64,000 nt of DNA from Flavobacteriaceae bacterium (GTDB taxonomy: Bacteria > Bacteroidota > Bacteroidia > Flavobacteriales > Flavobacteriaceae), in contig JAKIUU010000002.1 of NCBI GenBank assembly GCA_021647405.1, forward strand, positions 1 through 64,000, read 5' to 3'. The translations under genes were made by a program, and so were the position numbers. The notes below the pieces were generated by a model, which saw only the letters and a program-made list of their open reading frames with translations, made no database searches and was not told the origin of the DNA. Each line of letters starts with the position of its first letter. The stretch's first letter is position 1. Positions 17,815 through 24,412 of this stretch are shown one piece after another.

Positions 17815-18910
17815 ATCTACTAAGCCTGCCCTTTTTATAAGATTGCAAATGTTTTTTTAGCCAACCTTTAGTGGTAAGGTGTTTTATAATGTTTTGACGC
17901 TTGCTTTTATTATTAAAAGCCAAAACCATTTGGCGTGGATAATTATAAAAACGGTTACAAAAGTAAAATATATTGGTTGAAATAATATAAAGTGTTTTGT
18001 CAGTCATTAACAAATAGCGCCACATTAGAACATTTAAAAATAATGTCTTTTTATATAAAATAAACTCTGCCTTAAATAGTTTGTGAAGCCATTTAAAATA
18101 TATATTCTTTAAAAAATAATCTTGGTTATAATCTTTTAATGCATTTTGAACATTTGGATAAAAAGACAATAAAAAACAATCGTATAATTGCCTCACTAAA
18201 ATCAAGCCCCTTTTATAACTATGGTCATTAACTTGAGCATTGAGTGTGTTATGTAGGGCTTGATGTTCAAACGACGGCAGATAAAAAGAGCCTTGCTTTT
18301 GTTTGTTATCAAACAATGTTTCGTAATTTAAATCGTGTTTATGACCTTCTTCCAGGATATCCCAATGAATTTCTACCGAGGCGATATAATCTTTATGAGC
18401 CAGTCGTCTGTAATGACGCGGTTTATCTAATTCTTCATTTTCAAGGCAGTTATAGTAACCTCCCTTTTTTATGAGAGAAGCTGTTTCTTTAACGCGATTT
18501 TTAGCGACTAAAATATCAATATCGCCAACCATACGTTCCCCAATATCTTGGTATAAACCGCCTATTAAATGAGCCATGCCCTTTAAGAATATTGCATTTA
18601 TTTGGTGTTTTTGTAATAGAATAGCTAAATCATTTGCTTGCTTTAATAGTGCTTTATTACGAGATCTATTGGCTTGTGTGATTTTTTCAAAGTACCTTTC
18701 TAAGCCTTCAGGAAGTAAGGCTAATAACTGTGCGTTTTTAAGATTGAAATATACTGCCGGAACAACCATTTGATTGGAGCTAAATTTCACAAGCATATCC
18801 CAGTCTACATAACCCGATGTAATAAGCCTAGCAATCTTCTTTTTCCTTTCGGGATACTTTACCAATGATAAGCACTCGCCTACAAAAAATAAAGTTTGTT
18901 TATAGGTCAT
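17807..18910 (-). CDS. Family-5 nucleotidyltransferase (NTP_transf_5), copy 1
   Basis: A 367-residue protein of the uncharacterised nucleotidyltransferase family PF14907. The core is FLKGMAHL followed by GERMVGDIDILVAKNRV (about residues 130-150), the DxD pair being the expected metal site. A later HWDILEE and a C-terminal helical region complete the usual shape. It is a clear paralogue of the protein at 21810-22925. Members of this family occur in lasso-peptide clusters and in loci with HprK-related kinases, where they are thought to modify a peptide or carrier. Here it follows the small peptide gene at 19005-19205 by 94 bases. The reaction is unknown. Confidence 0.85.
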   Translation of the reverse strand: MTYKQTLFFVGECLSLVKYPERKKKIARLITSGYVDWDMLVKFSSNQMVVPAVYFNLKNAQLLALLPEGLERYFEKITQANRSRNKALLKQANDLAILLQKHQINAIFLKGMAHLIGGLYQDIGERMVGDIDILVAKNRVKETASLIKKGGYYNCLENEELDKPRHYRRLAHKDYIASVEIHWDILEEGHKHDLNYETLFDNKQKQGSFYLPSFEHQALHNTLNAQVNDHSYKRGLILVRQLYDCFLLSFYPNVQNALKDYNQDYFLKNIYFKWLHKLFKAEFILYKKTLFLNVLMWRYLLMTDKTLYIISTNIFYFCNRFYNYPRQMVLAFNNKSKRQNIIKHLTTKGWLKKHLQSYKKGRLSRFK

Positions 18911-18943
18911 TATATTCTGATTTAGAATCTATTTTAAACACAA

Positions 18944-18974
18944 CACATGACAACCTATTATAGATTGTCATGTG
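18944..18974 (-). promoter_or_regulatory. Intercistronic hairpin after peptide gene B
   Basis: A perfect 10-bp inverted repeat (CACATGACAA at 18944-18953, TTGTCATGTG at 18965-18974) lies between the peptide gene and the nucleotidyltransferase. The T run on the minus strand is weak. It could partly stop transcription or protect the upstream RNA, giving more peptide than enzyme. Confidence 0.55.
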
Positions 18975-19004
18975 GGATTTTATTGCTTTTAATTTTGATG
19001 CTAT

Positions 19005-19205
19005 TTAATTAAATCCTGGTCCCCCTGGGCCCCCTGATTGCGCCTGAGCCTTTTTTGGATTTAATATAACAAAGGTAGATAAAGCTGTTAAAGCCATGAA
19101 TCTTGCCGTTTTCTTTAAAGCCGCTTTCCTCGTTATTAAATTATCTTGAGAGTCTATTGTATCTTTTGCTTCTTTTCTCATTTGATTTAAAGTTCTTTTA
19201 TCCAT
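19005..19205 (-). CDS. Small leader-tail peptide B (candidate secreted or modified peptide)
   Basis: Only 66 residues. An N-terminal polar part is followed by LITRKAALKKTARF (a Tat-like S/T-R-K-x-x-L-K pattern), a hydrophobic stretch, then ILNPKKAQAQ and the tail SGGPGGPGFN. An AQA signal-peptidase-type site would release QSGGPGGPGFN. Over 35 aligned residues, 24 are identical to peptide A at 24141-24380, without gaps, while the N-termini and tails differ. This is the pattern of a conserved leader with a variable core. It starts 13 bases after the T9SS protein gene and is followed by a hairpin and a nucleotidyltransferase. I know of no named family; a lipoprotein-like or simple Tat-exported peptide is the alternative. 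Confidence 0.75.
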   Translation of the reverse strand: MDKRTLNQMRKEAKDTIDSQDNLITRKAALKKTARFMALTALSTFVILNPKKAQAQSGGPGGPGFN

Positions 19206-19218
19206 TATTATCTCCTTT

Positions 19219-20925
19219 TTAATACCATACTATTTTTTTATTAAAGCGCCTTGAATCAACTTTAATTTTAACAAAATAGACTCCCGTAGCCATTGCTGGT
19301 ACATTAATTTCTTGTTCTGTGCTTGTTTGTAAAGATGTTGTGTAAATCATCCTACCCAAGCTATCATAAATAGTTAATGAGCCTTTTTGGGCTACCGCCC
19401 CAAATAGTTTTAAATTATTGGTTTGTGGAGAAGTTATCAATGTGTATTTTGAAGCAATAAAATCATCTGTCGCCAAAGTAGAAGAATTGTTTAGTGTACG
19501 CATATAAAAACGCCCTACACCTGCACTTGCTGTGCTCAATGTGGTTGTATAGAACTTATCGGTATTGTTAATCTCTGTAACCGTGTTAAGCTGTCTGTCT
19601 TCTAAAAAAACTTTTTTACCTACAGGTAAATCTGTTGCCAAAGCTTTAATGGTTATTTGAGAACCAACATCGGCATCTAAGCCAATTGGTATTACTGTGG
19701 TGTCATAGCCTGTATCTGGCACTACTTGTAAAGAAAAAACTTCGCCATTGTCTTGTACCAATTGTGTATAAATACTAAATCCTGTACCCACACCGTCAAA
19801 ACGACCCGCATCAAAACCTGGATCTAGACCTAGAGTAGCACCCGACATATATTTAATCTCTGTATTACTTGAATTACTATTTAAATCTGTAATAAAAAGC
19901 TTTACTGTTGGAATACCTGTAGTTTGTGCTTTTTGAAAATTGTCAACCGATTGGTGTGTGCGCATGGCTGTGGTAAAACTTGCATTTCCCCCACCATTTG
20001 ATTTTACAAAAAAGGCTTGCCCAGGCGCTAAAGAGCGCGCGCCAGACGCTTGATTAATGATGGTATATGATGAACCATTCCAAATATACATAGATACATA
20101 AGAAGCGTCTAATACAGCACTATTTACCGTTAAAAAATTATTCGTAGCATCTGCATTAACATTGCCAAAAACAGAAGAAGAAAAAGGGTTTGCTACTAAA
20201 TTCCAAGCATTTCCAGAAGCTGATAATGTAGCTGCACTGGTAGCAGTTAATATCGACCCTGTAAAATCTACCGTGCCACTGGCAAGCATATTGATTTCGA
20301 AACCTTGCCCTAAAGGAAAAGCAGAAGCTGGTGCTTGGTTAGAGATGTCAGAAGTGTAGTTACTCCATAAATCTACACCTACTGTACCCAATTGATTGTA
20401 CGGCGCCAAACTATAGAGCACACCACTAGTTGTCATAGCTGCCCCATTGGTTGTTACAAAACTTGAAATAAGGTGTCCAGACACAGGCGGCCCAAATAAA
20501 TGCCATTGGCCTCCTATAAAATAGCGTTGGTAAGTTGCGGCATTTCCTGCATAAGTCCCTACAATTACAGAACTGCTCGTTGCGCCATCAGAAGCAATTG
20601 TAAAGGTGCCATTATTGGTTAAAGTATTCGTCACCGTTAAGGCTTTTCCGCCGGCTAAATTTAATGTGCCTCCTGCATTGATATTTAAGCTCAAGGCAGC
20701 AGCATCAACAGAATTTAAATTAACCACTTTGCCATTTGGAATAGTAACATCATCAGAACTTGTGGGTACTTGCGCTGGTGTCCAATTACCAGAAGCCCCC
20801 CAATTACCCGTACTAAAACCCGTAAATGTTATAGGCGCAGCTACTTTTTGATTTTTTTCTGTCTTAGTTTGGGCAAAACTAGAACTAACTATAAAAAGTA
20901 AAATTAGAAATGTAATTTTTTTCAT
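19219..20925 (-). CDS. Secreted T9SS-sorted surface protein, copy 1
   Basis: The 568 residues begin with a signal peptide (residues 1-18, ending SFA). The body is beta-rich, with a GNWGASGNWTP motif, an NNGTFTIASDG stretch and repeated SGNAWNLVANPF-type motifs. The end is a type A T9SS sorting domain (LTIYDSLGRMIYTT ... GVYFVKI ... IVWY). The last about 540 residues are homologous to the protein at 24413-26629. Neither has recognisable catalytic residues. Both copies are followed closely by a homologous small peptide gene (13 and 32 bases), so the T9SS protein is probably functionally linked to the peptide, for example as a carrier or surface partner; that link is inference. Confidence 0.88.
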   Translation of the reverse strand: MKKITFLILLFIVSSSFAQTKTEKNQKVAAPITFTGFSTGNWGASGNWTPAQVPTSSDDVTIPNGKVVNLNSVDAAALSLNINAGGTLNLAGGKALTVTNTLTNNGTFTIASDGATSSSVIVGTYAGNAATYQRYFIGGQWHLFGPPVSGHLISSFVTTNGAAMTTSGVLYSLAPYNQLGTVGVDLWSNYTSDISNQAPASAFPLGQGFEINMLASGTVDFTGSILTATSAATLSASGNAWNLVANPFSSSVFGNVNADATNNFLTVNSAVLDASYVSMYIWNGSSYTIINQASGARSLAPGQAFFVKSNGGGNASFTTAMRTHQSVDNFQKAQTTGIPTVKLFITDLNSNSSNTEIKYMSGATLGLDPGFDAGRFDGVGTGFSIYTQLVQDNGEVFSLQVVPDTGYDTTVIPIGLDADVGSQITIKALATDLPVGKKVFLEDRQLNTVTEINNTDKFYTTTLSTASAGVGRFYMRTLNNSSTLATDDFIASKYTLITSPQTNNLKLFGAVAQKGSLTIYDSLGRMIYTTSLQTSTEQEINVPAMATGVYFVKIKVDSRRFNKKIVWY

Positions 20926-21088
20926 GCTTAAGAAATTAATAAGTTAGTGGCGCAATTATACAATAAAAAAAATTAACTTTATGGGAATATATTAAAATAT
21001 TCACTTTTTAAAATGTTTTAAACATGGTATTTACGTTTTGAATTGGGTAAAATAGCTTCCTTTATTTTGCTGTTTTTAAAAAGAAAGA

Positions 21089-21128
21089 CTGTTTTTAAAC
21101 ATGGTGTTTTTATATAATTTAAAAACAG
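21089..21128 (-). terminator. AT-rich inverted repeat after the sugar transferase
   Basis: CTGTTTTTAAA (21089-21099) and TTTAAAAACAG (21118-21128) form an 11-bp perfect stem just past the stop at 21147. Minus-strand bases after it are T-rich. The interval 20926-21146 holds no gene. Confidence 0.45.
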
Positions 21129-21146
21129 GTTATTACTTATACTCTT

Positions 21147-21737
21147 TTACAGAAGGTTTGTCTTAAATACTGTTTTTAAGATTATTTTAATATCTTTTAA
21201 AAAGCTTCTTTGTTTGTGATAAGCTAAATTTATACGTGCTTTTATGGGGATAATTTCATTGATAAAATAGGCTTCTGGGTCTTTTTGAAGGGACAATATT
21301 TCACATTCATTTCTGTATTTAATAGAAGCCAAACTGGTAATACCGGGTTTGTAATTGAGTACTTGAAGTTGCTCATCATTATAAAAATTGACATAGTGCC
21401 GTAATTCGGGTCGTGGCCCGACAAGACTCATATTTCCTTTTAGTACATTAAAAAGTTGTGGCAACTCGTCTAGTTTGTATTTACGTAAATAATAACCCAA
21501 TTTAGTAATTCGCAGGTCATTATTGCCTATGGTTAAAAGCCCCAATTTTTCGGATTCCTTTTGCATGGTTTTGAATTTATAGATGTGAAAATCGGTATTG
21601 AATTGACCAACTCTTAACTGTTTATAAATTATTGGACCTTTATCAACTATTTTTATCGCTAAAGCGATTAACAATAAAAAAGGACCCAATACAATTAGGC
21701 CTAATAAGGCGCATACAACATCAAACAGGCGTTTCAT
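21147..21737 (-). CDS. Small phosphoglycosyl transferase (PglC/WcaJ-type), copy 1
   Basis: 196 residues covering the minimal bacterial sugar transferase domain (PF02397). It has one N-terminal membrane-embedded hydrophobic segment after KRLFDV, the GPIIYKQLRVG and YKFKTM motifs, RKYKLDELPQLFNVLKG and the SLVGPRPE signature. Such monotopic enzymes move a sugar phosphate from a UDP-sugar to undecaprenyl phosphate and so start a glycan. A paralogue is at 36552-37139. It is unusual next to a kinase, a nucleotidyltransferase and peptide genes; it could glycosylate through the same surface system or simply mark a polysaccharide region. It lies 72 bases after the nucleotidyltransferase in the same direction. 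Confidence 0.92.
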   Translation of the reverse strand: MKRLFDVVCALLGLIVLGPFLLLIALAIKIVDKGPIIYKQLRVGQFNTDFHIYKFKTMQKESEKLGLLTIGNNDLRITKLGYYLRKYKLDELPQLFNVLKGNMSLVGPRPELRHYVNFYNDEQLQVLNYKPGITSLASIKYRNECEILSLQKDPEAYFINEIIPIKARINLAYHKQRSFLKDIKIILKTVFKTNLL

Positions 21738-21809
21738 TTTGTCATCTTTTTAGGAAAATACGAAAATAGCAATAGTCTGTAGTTTTTTACCATTCTTTTT
21801 TATAAAAAA

Positions 21810-22925
21810 TCAGCCCTCATATTTAAAAGATTTTAAATGCTTTGCATACCAAGAAGGGTTTCGTAGGCGGCGGTATATACTTATGCGTAATTCCTTTTTA
21901 AAACAGGCCAAGAACAATTGTTTTGGATAATTTAACAGGCGCAATATAAAATAAATAACAAAATTAATACCGTAAGTTGTTTTAGGAAAATTAATGCTTT
22001 TAAAATACCAAAGCATTAAAAGCCGAAGTCTTCTGCTTTCTTTTAAATGCAAATGATTGGTTTTAAAAATAAGTTGTATCAGTTTTAAATACCCATTTTT
22101 TCTGTAAAAATAATCATCCCTTTCTTTGTAAGATGCCACAACATGTGGCTTAAACGATAACAAATAGCCATCATACATTTGGCGCATCATAATTTTAGCA
22201 TATAAAAAACCACTGTCATTTATCTGAACATTTAAGATGTTGTGTGCTGCTTGATGTGGATAACTGGGCACAAAAAAACCATCCATTTGCAGTTTGTCCT
22301 TAAAAATAGCATTGTAACCTAAGTTGTTTTTATGACGCGGTTGGATGATGCGTCTGTGTATTTCTACAGCAGCCATCCATTTATCGTGGACCAACCGTGG
22401 GTAGTGTTTAGAAAGTTTCTCATCTGCTTCACAAAATTTAACCAACGGTTTATAATCTACTTCACTTAAGATCTCTGCAACGCTCTCTACTTGATTTTCG
22501 GCTACTAAAAAATCTATGTCGCCCACCATACGCTCACCCATATCGCTGTATAAATTTTCTAACAAATGAGCCGTTCCTTTTAAAAATACAGGTGTGATAC
22601 TGTGTTGCTTTAACAAACTGTTCAGTTGTTTTGCTTGTTTTATTATGGCTGTATTGCGGTCTCTGTTTTGTTGGGTAATTTCTTCGCAATAAGCTACCAA
22701 ATCTAGGGGCAAACAACCTGTTAAATCAGCGCGTTTTAAATTGAGGAATAAGGCGGGCAATACCATGTGGCCTGTACTTACCCTGACAATGGTTTCCCAA
22801 TTTACAACGCCCGATTGAATTTGCTCTAAAAGATTATTTTTTCTTTCAGGATACTGCGTTAGTGTCAAACATTCTCCTATAAAATACAGGGCTTTTTTAT
22901 AAATCATCTGTAAAAATTTTATCAA
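21810..22925 (-). CDS. Family-5 nucleotidyltransferase (NTP_transf_5), copy 2
   Basis: 371 residues, paralogous along its length to the protein at 17807-18910. The hallmark motifs FLKGTAHL and GERMVGDIDFLVAENQV are present, as is the VEIHRRI segment. It overlaps the end of the kinase gene by 29 bases, so the two are translationally coupled. In families with HprK-related kinases and PqqD-like domains, this gene type is a regular partner. The most likely role is nucleotidylation of, or nucleotide-sugar chemistry on, a peptide or carrier; the substrate is unknown. Confidence 0.86.
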   Translation of the reverse strand: MIKFLQMIYKKALYFIGECLTLTQYPERKNNLLEQIQSGVVNWETIVRVSTGHMVLPALFLNLKRADLTGCLPLDLVAYCEEITQQNRDRNTAIIKQAKQLNSLLKQHSITPVFLKGTAHLLENLYSDMGERMVGDIDFLVAENQVESVAEILSEVDYKPLVKFCEADEKLSKHYPRLVHDKWMAAVEIHRRIIQPRHKNNLGYNAIFKDKLQMDGFFVPSYPHQAAHNILNVQINDSGFLYAKIMMRQMYDGYLLSFKPHVVASYKERDDYFYRKNGYLKLIQLIFKTNHLHLKESRRLRLLMLWYFKSINFPKTTYGINFVIYFILRLLNYPKQLFLACFKKELRISIYRRLRNPSWYAKHLKSFKYEG

Positions 22926-24042
22926 CCGTTTTATACATTAATTCATTGTCAGAATACGTTAACTGATAACAAGGCATTAAGGCAAACCAATTTAAAAATT
23001 GTTGTGCATTTTCTGTTTTTGGCGACAACCAAGTATCTGGAATCAATTGTTCGAAAGCTTTTTCTTTAGCTATTTTTTGGAAAGAATGTGCGCCTTTTTC
23101 TTTGTATTTTACAAAGACCAACGCTTTACAAGGCAATTGTTTTTTATAATTTTTTAAAGGTTGTGGTGTGGACAAATACCGCACCTTTTTATTTAAATTT
23201 TTAAAATCATACAAAGGGGCCTCTTCTAAATTTGGATATAGAGGCAACAGTGCTTTTACGGCCTTTTCTTTTATAGAAATCGCTGCCGGGAAATAATACA
23301 CTTGTCCTGTTGTTGCAGCTACGGGCACAAAATCATCTGCAAATAAAGTATAGCCTCGTGTTAATAGCAGCGCTGCCAATGTGCTTTTACCATTACCCGA
23401 ATCGCCTGTAAATAACACGCATTTTTTACCATCGCTTATCGCGGAAGCGTGAAAAACACCCAACCATTTCTCTTCCAATAAATTGTATATTTTTTCTAAT
23501 AAAACCATTGAAAATTTCCCTTGAAAATAGTGGACCTCTTCAAGATTCCATTGTCCAATTAGCATTTTATCAGCTTTTAAAAAAATATTTGAGTTGTGCT
23601 GAAAAACTTCTAAATGATGCGGGTGGTGTGCTTTTCCTTCTATTTCGAGATGTGCAAATTTTGGGTGGATTAAAAAGGCCAAAGCCTCTGTCTCAAAAGA
23701 CACTTTAAAAAAATGTGTGCCTATTTTATATAATTTGACAGAAGTGTAACTTTTTGGCAAATCAAAATCCTTTTTAGCAGCCAATGCATCAGGTGTGGGT
23801 TTATTTAAATCGGCGTAAAGCCTGGAAGTAGAAATTAATATGTCATCAGATTGTCTGGCGGTCAGTTTAAGAGTGGTTTTACAATATTCTTTAATCTTTT
23901 TTAAGTCAAGTCCTTGGCTCATTTTTAGCAATAGCTCAGCTGTTTGATGCGCCACCAAAACATAGGTGTTAGAGGCCTTAAACCACACAATACTTTTATA
24001 CGCTAAGGGTTTTATTAAAATGGAATTAGATGTAGAAGACAT
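22897..24042 (-). CDS. PqqD-like plus HPr-kinase-like fusion protein
   Basis: 381 residues. The first about 85 residues (VAHQTAELLLKMSQG, then a helical LTARQSDDIL segment) resemble a PqqD-type peptide-binding winged helix; this assignment is moderate. The rear part is HPr-kinase-like, with the P-loop GDSGNGKS at residues 213-220 and the ADD motif at 235-237. HprK-related kinases of this type phosphorylate peptide or protein serines, for example in lasso-peptide tailoring, rather than HPr of the sugar PTS. No other PTS gene is nearby. It starts 98 bases after small peptide gene A and overlaps the nucleotidyltransferase. The leader-binding plus kinase combination makes peptide A (and perhaps B) the obvious candidate substrate. 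Confidence 0.84.
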   Translation of the reverse strand: MSSTSNSILIKPLAYKSIVWFKASNTYVLVAHQTAELLLKMSQGLDLKKIKEYCKTTLKLTARQSDDILISTSRLYADLNKPTPDALAAKKDFDLPKSYTSVKLYKIGTHFFKVSFETEALAFLIHPKFAHLEIEGKAHHPHHLEVFQHNSNIFLKADKMLIGQWNLEEVHYFQGKFSMVLLEKIYNLLEEKWLGVFHASAISDGKKCVLFTGDSGNGKSTLAALLLTRGYTLFADDFVPVAATTGQVYYFPAAISIKEKAVKALLPLYPNLEEAPLYDFKNLNKKVRYLSTPQPLKNYKKQLPCKALVFVKYKEKGAHSFQKIAKEKAFEQLIPDTWLSPKTENAQQFLNWFALMPCYQLTYSDNELMYKTVDKIFTDDL

Positions 24043-24114
24043 TATTGGTTTGTATAGAAATGTAAATGTAATAAATTACTATTTCTTCCGTCAGTATGTT
24101 GTTCAATTTTTTAT

Positions 24115-24140
24115 AAAAAAACCTGAGGCACAGCTTTTTT
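24115..24140 (-). promoter_or_regulatory. Hairpin just after peptide gene A
   Basis: Immediately after the peptide stop the minus strand reads an A run, then CTG-TGCCT-CAG, then a T run. This makes an AT-rich stem-loop of terminator shape. With the hairpin after peptide B, both peptide genes are followed by a structure that could limit read-through. Confidence 0.55.
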
Positions 24141-24380
24141 TTACCAACCCGGATCGCTTGGTACCGATTGCGCCTGTGCTTTTTTGGGATTTAAAATTAT
24201 AAAAGTAGCCAAAGCAGTATAAGCCGCATATTTACCTGTTTTTAATATAGCTTCTTTGCGGGATATGAGTTCCTTCCCATTCTTTATTATTTTTTTTTGC
24301 TCTTCGACTCCCACTTCGTCTCCCACTTCGACTCCGCTCAGTGTGACATTGCTCAGAGTGACTTTATTATTATTTTTCAT
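24141..24380 (-). CDS. Small leader-tail peptide A (candidate secreted or modified peptide)
   Basis: 79 residues. After a low-complexity N-terminus the sequence has ELISRKEAILKTGKY (Tat-like), a hydrophobic stretch, ILNPKKAQAQ (63-71) and the tail SVPSDPGW. Residues 38-72 match peptide B at 24 of 35 positions. Cleavage after AQA would release QSVPSDPGW, which like the B tail is rich in Pro and Gly and has an aromatic residue (W or F) at or next to the end. Residues about 6-27 are encoded by an intergenic repeat (24300-24365) that has entered the frame, so the first third of the peptide seems dispensable. It lies between a T9SS protein gene (32 bases) and the PqqD/HprK-like gene (98 bases). 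Confidence 0.75.
   Translation of the reverse strand: MKNNNKVTLSNVTLSGVEVGDEVGVEEQKKIIKNGKELISRKEAILKTGKYAAYTALATFIILNPKKAQAQSVPSDPGW
24300..24365 (+). repeat. CTTCGACTCC...GCTCAG repeat inside peptide gene A
   Basis: This stretch carries the CTTCGACTCCGCTCAGTGTGACA-type sequence (in shortened and reiterated form) that is otherwise intergenic in this window at 29006, 30866, 32196 and 34026. Here it is translated in frame as part of the peptide leader. Confidence 0.75.
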
Positions 24381-24412
24381 TTTTGTGTTTTTAAAAAGGT
24401 TATTTGCTCAGG

